A DNA stretch of 64,000 nt from Caenimonas soli (GCF_013155545.1 NZ_JABJVV010000002.1:310001-374000), one strand, 5' to 3'; shown: positions 35,717 to 44,852, counted from the stretch's first letter. Notes: generated by a model from the letters alone, not told the origin. Translations and numbers: made by a program.

Positions 35717-36991
35717 CTAGGGCTTACCCGTAAAGGAAGCTGCCGCGGAGGGGGTCAGCAGGTCTTTCAGGAGCACCGCTTCATCACCTAGCTGCGCCGC
35801 CTGGACCAGTCGGGGCTGGGCCAGCGCGCGCCGCGTCAGCATGAAGTCCGCGGGTCGGTTGACGGCATCGATTGCCAGCAACCTCTCGCCGCGGAGGTAG
35901 AAGGCGCAGAAGCTGCGCGAGGCGGGGTCGCCACGCAGGACGCAACGGTCATAGCCCTGCGACAGACCCGCCATCTGCAACTTCAGGTCGTACTGGTCCG
36001 ACCAGAACCAAGGCACGGACCGGTTGGGCTTGGGCTTGCCGCCCAGCCACGACGCGGCTGCGCGCGCCTGCTCTAGCGCGTTAGGCACGGATTCGAGGCG
36101 GATCGTGCAGTCGTACAACGCGTGCAGTTGCCGCGTGCAGTCGCCCGCGGCGACGATGTCAGGGTCGGCACTGCGCGAGAGGTCGTCCACGGAAATACCG
36201 CCCTCCTCCGCGAGGCCGGCCGCGAGTGCCGCTTCCACATTCGGCACCATGCCGACGCCTGCCACGACCACCTCGGCCGGCAGGCGCGCCCCGCCCACGC
36301 AGCGCACGGCCACGATGCGACCAGCCTCGCACTCGATCCGCGAGACCGCGGCGCCGGTAACAATGTCCACGCCGTGCGAGCGGTGCACTTGCTCGTAGAA
36401 AGCGGACAGATCGGGCCCCGCCACGCGCGCCAGCACGCGCGGCTGGGCTTCGAGCACGGTGACCGCAGCGCCCAGTTTTGAGGCGGAGGCTGCGACTTCC
36501 AAGCCCACGTAGCCGCCGCCAATCACCACGAGGCGAGCGCCTGGCCGGATCGCGGCGCGCATTCCTTCTGCGTCGGCAAGCGTGCGCAGGTAGAACAGGT
36601 TCGGGGGTGGGTCGGCCGCGTCGATTCCTTCACAAGCGAGGAGCCGGGGGCGGCCGCCCGTGCACAGCGCGAGCTTGTCGTAGCGCAGGCGGGCACCGTC
36701 GGCCAGCGTCACTTCGTGAGCGGCCCGGTCGATGGCGGCCAGGCGCGCGCCGAGTTTCACCGTGATGCCCGCGCTCTCGTAGGCCGCGGCGGGGCGCAGA
36801 AGCAGGGCATTCGCATCGGATTCCCCACAGAGATAGGCCTTGGACAGTGGTGGCCGCTGGTAAGGCAGCGCACACTCGTCGCCCAGCAAGACGATGCGGT
36901 CGGCCCATCCGCTGTGACGCGCGGCGACGGCCAGTTCGCTGCCTGCGTGGCCAGCGCCGATGACGAGCAATCCGCAATCTTGTGTCTCCAT
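35717..36991 (-). CDS. FAD-dependent ferredoxin reductase (424 aa)
   Basis: Two Rossmann dinucleotide folds: GAGHAGSELAVAAR (FAD, near residue 12) and VVIGGGYVGLEVAASA (NADH, near 155), with PYQRPPLSKAYL and DIVAAGDCTRQ of the putidaredoxin/rhodocoxin-reductase family. The C-terminal domain (SDQYDLKLQMAGL) is complete. It passes electrons from NADH to a [2Fe-2S] ferredoxin. The plausible partners, the ferredoxin at 60992 and the Rieske oxygenase at 59089-60869, are 24 kb away but share the operator. Single-gene unit divergent from tetR at 37089. Confidence 0.9.
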   Translation of the reverse strand: METQDCGLLVIGAGHAGSELAVAARHSGWADRIVLLGDECALPYQRPPLSKAYLCGESDANALLLRPAAAYESAGITVKLGARLAAIDRAAHEVTLADGARLRYDKLALCTGGRPRLLACEGIDAADPPPNLFYLRTLADAEGMRAAIRPGARLVVIGGGYVGLEVAASASKLGAAVTVLEAQPRVLARVAGPDLSAFYEQVHRSHGVDIVTGAAVSRIECEAGRIVAVRCVGGARLPAEVVVAGVGMVPNVEAALAAGLAEEGGISVDDLSRSADPDIVAAGDCTRQLHALYDCTIRLESVPNALEQARAAASWLGGKPKPNRSVPWFWSDQYDLKLQMAGLSQGYDRCVLRGDPASRSFCAFYLRGERLLAIDAVNRPADFMLTRRALAQPRLVQAAQLGDEAVLLKDLLTPSAAASFTGKP

Positions 36992-37027
36992 GCTTTCCCT
37001 ACTAGCGAGTGGTGCCGCGAATCGTTT

Positions 37028-37049
37028 ATAGTCCGTCGCGTCGGTCTAA
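37028..37049. promoter_or_regulatory. Right-regulon operator between ferredoxin reductase and the second tetR
   Basis: ATAGTCCG-TCGCGT-CGGTCTAA. On the minus strand the site is followed by TATAAA, a strong -10, giving a promoter for the reductase at 36991. On the plus strand TATAAA at 37051-37056 could serve tetR at 37089. One site therefore probably controls both directions. Confidence 0.75.
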
Positions 37050-37088
37050 CTATAAACCCATTGACCGACGATTGCAACTGGAGGTTCA

Positions 37089-37691
37089 ATGACGCGGGTC
37101 CGGGCGGACGACTACGACGACAAGAAGCAGATCATCCTGGGCAAGGCGGCCGCGTTGATCGCCCGCAAGGGCTTCGACATGGCCACGATGATGGATGTGG
37201 CCAAGGCCTGCGGCACTTCGAAGTCGCACCTCTACCATTACTTTGCCAGCAAGGAAGAGTTGCTTTACGCAATCGTGCACGAGCACATCACGCGCCAGGC
37301 CACTGACCTTGCTCGAATCGTGGCCCAGCCGCTGCCAGCAGAAGAGCGGTTCACCCAGTTCGTCGACAGCTTCGTGCAGGGCGCCGCGCGCTCGCGTAAC
37401 GAGCATCTCATGCTGATGAACGACCTGAAGTTCCTCCCCACGGGGCAGCGCGAGCACATCCGCAAGCTCGAGATCGAGATGACGGAACTGATGGAACAGC
37501 TCCTGCGCGAGATCAACCCCAAGCTCATGACAGAGGAGCGCGTGCAGAAGCCCTATGCCCTACTGCTCTTCGGCATGATGATCTGGACCTTCTCCTGGTA
37601 CAGGCGTTCCGGTGAGATCACGCCGCGCGAACTCGCGCAGCGGATATCCGAGCTCTTCGTGCACGGCTTCAAGGGCGCCGCGGCGCCCTAA
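37089..37691 (+). CDS. TetR/AcrR family regulator, right-regulon candidate 2 (200 aa)
   Basis: DNA-binding domain LIARKGFDMATMMDVAKACG, then TSKSHLYHYFASKEELLYAIV; C-terminal domain with LMLMNDLKFLPTGQREHI and LLFGMMIWTFSWYRRSG. It is a paralogue of the 28428 regulator, with the same domain plan and near-identical recognition-helix surroundings, so both may bind the same palindrome. TGGAGG lies 7-8 nt before the ATG. The stop is 3 nt from the stop of the convergent ligase gene. Confidence 0.9.
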   Translation: MTRVRADDYDDKKQIILGKAAALIARKGFDMATMMDVAKACGTSKSHLYHYFASKEELLYAIVHEHITRQATDLARIVAQPLPAEERFTQFVDSFVQGAARSRNEHLMLMNDLKFLPTGQREHIRKLEIEMTELMEQLLREINPKLMTEERVQKPYALLLFGMMIWTFSWYRRSGEITPRELAQRISELFVHGFKGAAAP

Positions 37692-37694
37692 GCG

Positions 37695-39248
37695 TCAATT
37701 CACCGATAGCGTCTTGCCCTTCCAGAAGGGCTCGCGCAACACGTTCTTCATGATCTTTCCTGCGCCCGAAAGCGGCAACGCGTCGCGAAATTCAACCTTG
37801 CGAGGACATTTGTAGTTGGCGATCAGGGTGTGGCAGTGGGCGATGATCTCTTCGCTGGTCGCGTGCATGCCTGCCTTGAGGGTGACGACGGCCAACACCG
37901 CCTCGCCCCATCGCTCGTCGGGGATGCCGATCGCGGCGCACTCGCGTACCGCCGGATGAGCGTGCACCGCGTTCTCGACTTCGCGCGAATAGATGTTCTC
38001 GCCACCGCTGATGATCATGTCCTTCACGCGGTCGACGATGTAGATGAAGCCGTCGTCATCCATGTAGGCGCCGTCGCCGGTATGCATCCAGCCATTGCGC
38101 AGCGCAGCTGCGGTCGCCTCGGGCTTTTTCCAGTAGCCCAACATCACCTGCGCGCCTCGCACCGCGATTTCCCCGGTCTCGCCGCGCGGCAGCTCGTTGC
38201 CTTCGGGGTCGACGATCTTCACGTCGATGCCGTAGGCCGCGCGGCCGGCGGCCTGGCGCCTGGCCTTGCCGTGCGGGCCATCGAAGTGGTACTTCCAAGG
38301 CAGGCTCACGGTGAGCGCGGCGGACTCCGTCATGCCGTAGCCCTGGATGAACTCCCACGAAGGCAGCTTCTCGATCGCGGCCGCGAGCACCGCGTCGGGC
38401 ATGGGGGACGCCCCGTACTCGCAGTAGCGCACGCTCGTGAGGTCGAAGCGGTCGAAGTCCGGATGGTTCAACATCATGTTGACCATCGTCGGCACGAACA
38501 GCACGTAGTTGATGCGGTGTTCCTGGATCGCTTCGAAGGCCAGCATCGCATCGAACTTCGGCAGGCACACGTGCGTGCCGCCCGCCATCGTCAGCGCGAA
38601 GGCCGGGGACGCACCGGCCAGGTGGAAGAGGCCGGCCGAGTGCATGTACACGGTGTCCTCGGAGAAGTGCAGCGTGGCGATCCAGTTGACGGAAGCCGCG
38701 CAGAAATTCTTGTGCGAGAGCATCACGCCTTTCGGGTGCCCCGTGGTCCCGCCGGTGTAGTAGATGCCGCAGAGGTCGTCCCCCTCGCCGCACTCGTCGG
38801 CCATGGGCGGCGTCGACGCGATCAGCGCCTCGCAGCCCTTCATGCCGATCGGCGTCGCCGCATCGCCCGCGTGGATCACATGCGCCATCGGGTGGCCGGC
38901 CAGCAGCTCGGGCACCTGGCCCGCGAAGGCATCGTCCACGACGAGCGCGGAGCAGCCCGCGTCTTTCAGCGTGTAGATGTTCTCGGGGATCGCCCAGCGC
39001 GTGTTGAGCGGCACCAGCACCACGTTCGCCCAGGCCGCGGCGAAGAAGAGCTCGACGTAGTTGTCACTGTTCATCGCCAGCACCGCGAGGCGGTCGCCCT
39101 TCGCGAGGCCGAGGCCGCGCAGGGCAGCGGCCAGGCGCGGCACGCGCTCGCCGACCTGCTTCCAGGTGCGCTTGCGGTGGTTGTAGATGGTGGCGGTGTG
39201 GCTGTGGCGGGTCTGCACGGCCCGCGTGAGCGCTTGCGTGAGTTGCAT
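37695..39248 (-). CDS. AMP-dependent acyl-CoA synthetase, medium-chain type (517 aa)
   Basis: Complete shorter ligase: P-loop YYTGGTTGHPKGVMLSH (Gly where Ser is usual), LPKFDAMLAFEAI, GYGMTESAALTV, MHTGDGAYMDDDG, IISGGENIYSREVE and the catalytic Lys region LPLSGAGKIMK. It activates short or aromatic acids. Last gene of the TRAP operon, so it probably acts on the TRAP substrate or on a metabolite of it. AGGAG precedes the ATG at 39248. Confidence 0.92.
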   Translation of the reverse strand: MQLTQALTRAVQTRHSHTATIYNHRKRTWKQVGERVPRLAAALRGLGLAKGDRLAVLAMNSDNYVELFFAAAWANVVLVPLNTRWAIPENIYTLKDAGCSALVVDDAFAGQVPELLAGHPMAHVIHAGDAATPIGMKGCEALIASTPPMADECGEGDDLCGIYYTGGTTGHPKGVMLSHKNFCAASVNWIATLHFSEDTVYMHSAGLFHLAGASPAFALTMAGGTHVCLPKFDAMLAFEAIQEHRINYVLFVPTMVNMMLNHPDFDRFDLTSVRYCEYGASPMPDAVLAAAIEKLPSWEFIQGYGMTESAALTVSLPWKYHFDGPHGKARRQAAGRAAYGIDVKIVDPEGNELPRGETGEIAVRGAQVMLGYWKKPEATAAALRNGWMHTGDGAYMDDDGFIYIVDRVKDMIISGGENIYSREVENAVHAHPAVRECAAIGIPDERWGEAVLAVVTLKAGMHATSEEIIAHCHTLIANYKCPRKVEFRDALPLSGAGKIMKNVLREPFWKGKTLSVN

Positions 39249-39271
39249 GTCAGTCTCCTGTCCCCGTGCCT

Positions 39272-40387
39272 TCAGAGGGCGGGAAATTTCTGCGGCGCGG
39301 GGTAGCGCGCGAAGCCGGCGGCGACACCGTACTCGCTGATGCCGCTGCCGGTCTTGCCGTCGCACGTCACCTTGACGACGTGGTCGGACAAGGTGCGCGC
39401 GAGGCGGCGCGTCTCGGGGTCATCGAGCGTCCACACGTCGTGGTCTATGTGCAACTGGCCCTTGTCGTCGCCGTGGTTCCAGCCCTTGAACCCGCCGTAA
39501 AGGCCGCCCTTCAGGTAGAAGCGGATGGGCAGGCCTTCCATGTGCAATGTGCGCGGCGGGCCTTCGGCGAAATCGACACGGAAATCGGCCGACGCCATCG
39601 TCTGCCCCAGCGGGTCGTCGATCCAGTGGATGTCGTGCTCGAAGCCCGTGATCTCGCGCTCGCGCACCGTGCCGTCGGCCGCGCGCGTGAACTCGGTGCC
39701 GGAAAGGTAATACGGCTTGCCGGCCTCGCGCTCCTTCACGAACATGGAGATCCCCATGTCCTCGAACTGGAACATCGACCAGGTCCAGAAGAAGTTGGTG
39801 TGCTCCTGCATGGGCGGCTTCGCGGCGTCGGTGCGCATCTCCGAGCGGATGCCCCAGGAGTGGTCGCGCTGGCCCCACCAGAGGTCGGGCCTCACGTCGT
39901 GGCGCTTGCCGTCCACGACGATCCAGCCGGAGTAGCGGCCGAACTGCGCGACACGCGCCAGGTCTTCTTCCACCACGCCCTTGCGCTCGCGAAAGCTCTG
40001 CTTCTCGCGCGCGGCGGGAAAGCTCGCGTCGAACACTAGGTCGAACGACAGGCCCGATACGTTCTCGCCGAGCACCAGGCGATGGCGATTGCCGCCCTCC
40101 ACCACTTCGAAGCGCAACGGGCCCGCCGCCGTGCGCAACGGATCGCTGCCCAGCGTGCGGGATGCGCGGAAATTGATCTGCGTGCGGCCCACGGTCATGC
40201 CCGCGAACACGTCCATCACGCCGCGGTTGGGGTAGTAGCCCAGGCCCAGGTCCAGGAGGAGCGGCGTGCCGTCGATGGGGTGGGCCGTGTACCAATAGCG
40301 CTCGGTGAAGAGCGGGTTGCCATCGCCGGAGGCCGAAAAGGGCTGCGGCGTCTGGTGGCCGATGAGGTCGTCTTGAGGAGTGAGCAT
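39272..40387 (-). CDS. Lipocalin/CrtC-like conserved protein, DUF7064-type (371 aa)
   Basis: Not a classical enzyme by sequence. It shows LLLDLGLGYYPNRGVMDVFAG, a central DLWWGQRDHSWGIR and NFFWTWSMFQFEDMGI, a pattern shared with hydroxyneurosporene-synthase-like (AttH/CrtC) double-lipocalin proteins and the DUF7064/7065 families. Such proteins bind hydrophobic ligands, and some hydrate isoprenoid double bonds. Trp/His-rich motif DHSWG is the most conserved feature. It lies between a small gene and the CoA ligase. Function unknown; a role in handling a hydrophobic or terpenoid intermediate is inference. Confidence 0.6.
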   Translation of the reverse strand: MLTPQDDLIGHQTPQPFSASGDGNPLFTERYWYTAHPIDGTPLLLDLGLGYYPNRGVMDVFAGMTVGRTQINFRASRTLGSDPLRTAAGPLRFEVVEGGNRHRLVLGENVSGLSFDLVFDASFPAAREKQSFRERKGVVEEDLARVAQFGRYSGWIVVDGKRHDVRPDLWWGQRDHSWGIRSEMRTDAAKPPMQEHTNFFWTWSMFQFEDMGISMFVKEREAGKPYYLSGTEFTRAADGTVREREITGFEHDIHWIDDPLGQTMASADFRVDFAEGPPRTLHMEGLPIRFYLKGGLYGGFKGWNHGDDKGQLHIDHDVWTLDDPETRRLARTLSDHVVKVTCDGKTGSGISEYGVAAGFARYPAPQKFPAL

Positions 40388-40416
40388 TCGGGGAAATCCT
40401 TCAGGTGCGCGCCGGC

Positions 40417-40890
40417 TCAGCGAGGCTCGGCGGCGGCGGTCATGGAAGCGAAGTCGGTCAGCGGGATCATCTTGCGCTCCACGCGTAGTTGCTCACGCAT
40501 CGCCTCGCGCAGGATGGCGTCGAGCTCCCGGCGTGCGTTCGCATCGAGGGTGCGGGTGGGATTGAACAGCCAGTCGGTGAGCCGCATCACCTGCGCTTCG
40601 GCGACGCGCAACTGCTCATCGATGCCGGCGTTCGAGCCCTGCGCGAAAGCCGGCGTTACCTCACCCGCTTTCGCCGCGTGCGCGGCGAAAGCCGCGCAGC
40701 CGCGCAGCAACGCATCGAGCTGGCGTTGCTGCGCCTCGGGCGACCACACCACCATCCCTTCGAGCTTGCCCAGGATGTCCAGCACGCCCGCGAGCTGCGT
40801 GCGCGCATGGTCGGACGTGGTGGCGGGCAGCACGTCTTCGGCAAGTGCGCGGCGCGCGCCCTGGAACAGCGCGGTGAGAGAGAAGTTCAT
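40417..40890 (-). CDS. Hypothetical protein co-translated with APH-family kinase (157 aa)
   Basis: I do not recognise the family. The sequence is helical and charged (LAGVLDILGKLEGMVV, RQLDALLRGCAAFAAHAAK, VMRLTDWLFNPTRTLDANAR), with no signal peptide or cofactor motif. Its ATG overlaps the kinase stop (ATGA), which argues for a complex or obligate partnership. In the Pseudomonas levulinate pathway the APH-type kinase LvaA is encoded with a small partner LvaB; this pair has the same layout, but I cannot confirm homology. Confidence 0.7.
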   Translation of the reverse strand: MNFSLTALFQGARRALAEDVLPATTSDHARTQLAGVLDILGKLEGMVVWSPEAQQRQLDALLRGCAAFAAHAAKAGEVTPAFAQGSNAGIDEQLRVAEAQVMRLTDWLFNPTRTLDANARRELDAILREAMREQLRVERKMIPLTDFASMTAAAEPR

Positions 40891-41957
40891 GAGGCCTCCG
40901 CGATGAGCCGGTTAATCTCCAGCAGCGTGGACGCGAGCTGGAAGCCCATCGACGCCATGCGGTAGTCGCCGGCACGGCCGAATTCCACGCGATGCATTGC
41001 ACTCGCGAGCATCGCCGCGCTCTTGAAGAGGCCCAGCACTTCGTAGTAGCGCACCACCGGCATGTCGACGGCCACGCCGGATTGCCGCGCGTAGCGCTCG
41101 AGGAACTGCTCGCGATCGAACAGCCCGCCCAGGCGCGGCGTGCCGCCCGCGAACACGCGCAGGCCTGCCCACGCGATGTCCTCCAGCGGGTCGCCCAGGT
41201 GCACCAGTTCCCAGTCGAGCACGGCCGTGATCCGGCCATCGACCTGCAGGAAATTGCCGACGCGAAAGTCGCCGTGGACGATGGACGTGCGGCCCGATGC
41301 GGGCGCATGCCGCCGCAGCCAGTGCATCGTGTAGTGCAGCTGCGGCGAGTGCGAATGACGCCCTCTTTCGTCCAGCAGACCGCCATGCGCCGCCCAGTAT
41401 TCCACCTGGTTCAGCGCGAGCGTGCGCGTGTCCACGTCCGCCCACAACTGCGCGAGCTCCGTCTGCCGCCAGTCCACGCGGTGGATGGCCGCGAGGGCAT
41501 CGGCGAAGTCCACCGCCAGCGATTCGTTCTGCGATTCATCGCGCTTTTCAGCGTCGCCGCGCCAGGGCATGGGCGTGTCGCCCGCGACGCGGCCCGTGAT
41601 GAGGAAAGGCGCGCCGATCACGGACGCGTCGTCGCTGTATCCATACACCTTCGGCACCGGCAGCCGCTCGATCCCCTGCAACGCGCTGAGCGCGATGAAC
41701 TCGGGGCGCGCGCTGTACGGCGCGAGCAGTCCGCGCGGGTCGCCCACTCGCAGGATGAGCTCGCGCGTCTGACCGCCCGAGTCCGCCGTGAAGCCGATGG
41801 TGGTCCACGAGAAACCCGCGGGGAAGCGCTCCCAGCCGGTGATCTCCACCGGGGCGCCCCACGCCTGCGCTAGGAATGACGCGACGCGTGGGCCCATCCG
41901 CTGGGGGGAATAGTCGACGGCGGGTTGCGAGATTTCAGTCATGGGTCTTGCGCTCAT
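40887..41957 (-). CDS. APH-family phosphotransferase (ACAD10/LvaA-like, 356 aa)
   Basis: Aminoglycoside-phosphotransferase/choline-kinase fold: VHGDFRVGNF (catalytic Asp about 230) and AVLDWELVHLGDPLEDIAWA (metal Asp about 248), N-lobe RELILRVGDP and ITGRVAGDTP. Members in acyl-CoA gene clusters resemble the kinase domain of ACAD10/ACAD11 and bacterial LvaA, which phosphorylate 4-hydroxyacyl-CoAs before dehydration. A similar role is plausible. Start at 41957 is preferred (GGTGG upstream); GTG at 41966 is possible. Coupled to the TRAP genes before it and the small gene after it. Confidence 0.85.
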   Translation of the reverse strand: MSARPMTEISQPAVDYSPQRMGPRVASFLAQAWGAPVEITGWERFPAGFSWTTIGFTADSGGQTRELILRVGDPRGLLAPYSARPEFIALSALQGIERLPVPKVYGYSDDASVIGAPFLITGRVAGDTPMPWRGDAEKRDESQNESLAVDFADALAAIHRVDWRQTELAQLWADVDTRTLALNQVEYWAAHGGLLDERGRHSHSPQLHYTMHWLRRHAPASGRTSIVHGDFRVGNFLQVDGRITAVLDWELVHLGDPLEDIAWAGLRVFAGGTPRLGGLFDREQFLERYARQSGVAVDMPVVRYYEVLGLFKSAAMLASAMHRVEFGRAGDYRMASMGFQLASTLLEINRLIAEAS

Positions 41958-41958
41958 G

Positions 41959-43266
41959 TCATCCACCGGTCGTCTTGAACAGCAGGTTTGGCAGCCACAT
42001 CACCACGGCCGGCACGGCGGCGATGAGGAGGATGCGCAGCAGGTCCGACACGATGAACGGGATCACGCCCTTGACGATGGACATCATGGGGATCTCCGGC
42101 ATCATCGAGCGGATCACGTACAGGTTGATGCCGATGGGCGGATGGATCAGGCCCACCTCGACCACCATCACGATCAGGATGCCGAACCACACCGGATCGT
42201 AGCCCAGCTGCTTGATCACCGGAAAGAAGATCGGCACCGTGAGCAGGATCATCGACAGGCTCTCGAGCACGCTGCCCAGCAGCAGGTAGATGACGATGAT
42301 CACCAGGATGATGCCGAACGGCGGCAGCGAGTTGTGCTGCACCAGCTTGAGCAGGCCCTCGTGCACGCCGGTGAGGTTGATGAACTCACCGAAGAGCGAC
42401 GCGCCCAGGATGATCGCGAACATCATGGTGGAGGTCTTGGCCGTGTCCACGAGGATGTCGTATATCTTTTGCCACGTCATGTCGTGCTTGGCGATGGCGA
42501 AGGCCATCGATGCTGCCGCGCCCACGCCGGCCGCCTCGATCGAGGTGAAGAAGCCGCCGTAGAGGCCGCCCATCACGATCGCGAAGATCAACACCACCGG
42601 CCACAGCGCCTTGGTCAACTCCCACACGTTCTGCTTTTCCAGCTTCTCGGCGACGGGCGCGAGCGAGGGGTTGCGCCACACCGACCACTTGACGGCCAGC
42701 ATGTAGCCGATGGTGGCGATGAGGCCCGGGATCATGCCCGCCGCGTACAACATGCCGATGTGCGTCTGCGTCGCGACGCCGTAGATCACCATGATGATGC
42801 TGGGCGGGATCAGGATGCCCAGCGTGCCGCCCGCCGCCACGGCCGCGGCCGAGAGCGAATCCGCATAACCGTGCGAGCGCATCGGCGGGATGGTGACCTT
42901 GGCCATGGTGGCCGCGGTGGCGACGCTCGAGCCGCAAGGCGCGCCGAACGCGCCGCAGGCCAGCACGGTGGCCATGGCGAGGCCGCCGCGGCGCCGCCCG
43001 ATCAGCGCCTGCGCGGCGCGGAACAGGTCCTGCGAGATGCCGGCGCCGGCGATCAGGTCGCCCATCAGCACGAAGAGCGGCAGCACGATCAGCGAATATG
43101 CCAGCGTGCTTTCGCGCGTGAGCGTCGCGACCATGCTGAGCGCGGGTGTCAGGCCGCTTTGCAAAGCGTAGCCGGTGAAACCCACCAGGCCGAGCGCGGT
43201 CGCGATCGGCACCTGGAACAGGATGAACGAGAACGCGACGATGAATCCAAGAATGGCGGCGAACAT
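41959..43266 (-). CDS. dctM: TRAP transporter large permease, DctM family (435 aa)
   Basis: About twelve hydrophobic segments with DctM signatures: FQVPIATALGLVG, ACGAFGAPCGSSVATAATMAKV, GGTLGILIPPSIIMVIYG and GLIHPPIGINLYVI. It couples sodium (or proton) influx to uptake of the ligand delivered by the binding protein. The start at 43266 overlaps the DctQ stop (TGATG). Family substrates are mainly carboxylates, including aromatic acids. Confidence 0.93.
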   Translation of the reverse strand: MFAAILGFIVAFSFILFQVPIATALGLVGFTGYALQSGLTPALSMVATLTRESTLAYSLIVLPLFVLMGDLIAGAGISQDLFRAAQALIGRRRGGLAMATVLACGAFGAPCGSSVATAATMAKVTIPPMRSHGYADSLSAAAVAAGGTLGILIPPSIIMVIYGVATQTHIGMLYAAGMIPGLIATIGYMLAVKWSVWRNPSLAPVAEKLEKQNVWELTKALWPVVLIFAIVMGGLYGGFFTSIEAAGVGAAASMAFAIAKHDMTWQKIYDILVDTAKTSTMMFAIILGASLFGEFINLTGVHEGLLKLVQHNSLPPFGIILVIIVIYLLLGSVLESLSMILLTVPIFFPVIKQLGYDPVWFGILIVMVVEVGLIHPPIGINLYVIRSMMPEIPMMSIVKGVIPFIVSDLLRILLIAAVPAVVMWLPNLLFKTTGG

Positions 43267-43766
43267 CAGATCATCTCCGGCAGCGGCTCGGGCGGCGGGG
43301 GCGCCGTGACCACGGCGCGCGCGGAGGCGGCCATGAACGCGAACGCGGTGACGGCAGCGAGCACCGCCATGCCGCCCAGCAGCACCGAGATCGGCACCCC
43401 GAGCAGCGCGGTCTTTTCGCCGTATTCGGCCGCGCGCAAGGTCTGGCGCACCAGGCACCAGGCGATGAGCGCGAACAGCGCGGCGCCCATGCCGGCGCCC
43501 AGCGCACGCTGGAAGCGCTGCAGCGCCACGGGCATCTTGATCAAGTCCACGGTGATGTGGCCGAAAGTCAGCGCCAGCACCGGATAGAGCACGAAGATCA
43601 TAGCGGCGAGCACGATCTCCAGCACCTCGGTGCCCCAGGGCAGGGGCATGTTGAGCAGGTTGCGGCCCACGACGTCGACGAACACCGTCACCATGAGGAT
43701 GACGAGGCAGGCCGCGCCCACGGCCTCCAGGGTCCGGAGCACAGGGCCGGGGCGTTGGCGTGGCAT
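43266..43766 (-). CDS. dctQ: TRAP transporter small permease, DctQ family (166 aa)
   Basis: Four hydrophobic helices: LVILMVTVFVDVVGRNLLN with the conserved DVxxRN, PWGTEVLEIVLAAMIFV, and two C-terminal helices. It forms the membrane complex with DctM. The Pro/Ala-rich tail is variable. Located between dctP and dctM with minimal spacing. Confidence 0.9.
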   Translation of the reverse strand: MPRQRPGPVLRTLEAVGAACLVILMVTVFVDVVGRNLLNMPLPWGTEVLEIVLAAMIFVLYPVLALTFGHITVDLIKMPVALQRFQRALGAGMGAALFALIAWCLVRQTLRAAEYGEKTALLGVPISVLLGGMAVLAAVTAFAFMAASARAVVTAPPPPEPLPEMI

Positions 43767-43773
43767 GGCGCTC

Positions 43774-44802
43774 CTACTTCGCGGTGCCGAGTTCGCCGCG
43801 CAGCTGGTCGATCAGCTTCTGCGGATCGGCGACGCCCTTCTTCTTCGCCTTCTCGATCCAGTCGCGCTCGATCGGCGCCAGCACCTTCTTCATCTCGGCC
43901 ACCACCGGTGCGGGCAGCGTCTCGACCGATTTGCCGGCCTTGCGCATCGCATCGAATGCGGCCCTGTCGCCGTTGGCGTACGCGCGGCCGATGCCCTTGG
44001 CGAAGGCGTCGCCCGAGATCTTCGTGATCGCGTCGCGGTCGGCGGGGCTGATGGATTTCCACTTGTCCTCGTTGATGCCCAGCACCAGCACGGTGTTGTA
44101 GATCGCGCCCGGCACGATAGTGGCGTAAGGCACCAGGTCCGTGAGCTTGAAGGCGGGGATGGACTCCGGCGGCATGAAGGTGCCGTCGAGCACTCCGGAG
44201 GACAGCAGCTCATACGTCTCGCTCACCGGCTTGGAGACCGGCACCGCGCCCAGCAGCGTGAGTGCCTGCGTGGCGCTGGGCTGCGGGCTGCGCATCTTCA
44301 GGCCCTTGAAGTCCGCGATGGACTTGAGCGCGCGCTTGCTGTTGAACAGCTGGCCGGGCGACACGACATACACGCTCAGCGGGTGCACGCCCTTGAACTC
44401 GTTGAAGCTCGCGAGGTTCTTGCGGAAGAAGCGGTCGGCCACCGGCGCGAACTGCTCCGGGTTGTCGCTCATGAACGGCAGCTGCAGCACTTCCAGCACG
44501 TCGAAGCGGTTGGGCGTGTAGCCGGGGATGAAGATCACGAGGTCGGCCTGGCCGTCGCGCGCCACGTCGAACTGTGCGGGCACCGAGCCCACCACCTTGG
44601 GGGCGGTGTCGATCTTCACGCGGCCGTGCGTCACCTTCTCGACCTCGGCGATCCAGGGCTCGACGACTTCGACGCGCATGGCCTGGCCGGGCGGCAGCCA
44701 GTTGGAGTACTTCAACACCGTCTGCGCGGACGCGGGGGTGGCGGACAGCGTTGCGCCGAGGACAGCGAGCGCCGCGGCGATTTGTCGGAACTTGGGGAAC
44801 AT
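43774..44802 (-). CDS. dctP: TRAP transporter solute-binding protein, DctP family (342 aa)
   Basis: Signal peptide through ATPASAQ, then VLKYSNWLPPGQAMRVEVVEPW and the conserved ligand-Arg region FKGLKMRSPQPSATQAL (Arg salt-bridging the substrate carboxylate is typical), PESIPAFKLTDLV and WIEKAKKKGV. It binds a carboxylic acid in the periplasm. First gene of a seven-gene leftward operon running to the ligase at 37695; the operator at 44853 is 51 nt upstream. The 197 bases between 44803 and 44999 hold only this regulatory site as far as I can see. Confidence 0.92.
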   Translation of the reverse strand: MFPKFRQIAAALAVLGATLSATPASAQTVLKYSNWLPPGQAMRVEVVEPWIAEVEKVTHGRVKIDTAPKVVGSVPAQFDVARDGQADLVIFIPGYTPNRFDVLEVLQLPFMSDNPEQFAPVADRFFRKNLASFNEFKGVHPLSVYVVSPGQLFNSKRALKSIADFKGLKMRSPQPSATQALTLLGAVPVSKPVSETYELLSSGVLDGTFMPPESIPAFKLTDLVPYATIVPGAIYNTVLVLGINEDKWKSISPADRDAITKISGDAFAKGIGRAYANGDRAAFDAMRKAGKSVETLPAPVVAEMKKVLAPIERDWIEKAKKKGVADPQKLIDQLRGELGTAK

Positions 44803-44852
44803 GAGCAGTCTCCTCGTGGGGGTGGGTGGTGCTCGCCGTGCCGTAAGGATAA

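Noticed and set aside
37673..37688. GGGCGCCGCGGCGCCC palindrome at the end of tetR (37089)
   Set aside because: It lies inside the coding end with a 2-nt loop and no U-tract; Ala/Gly codon repetition explains it.
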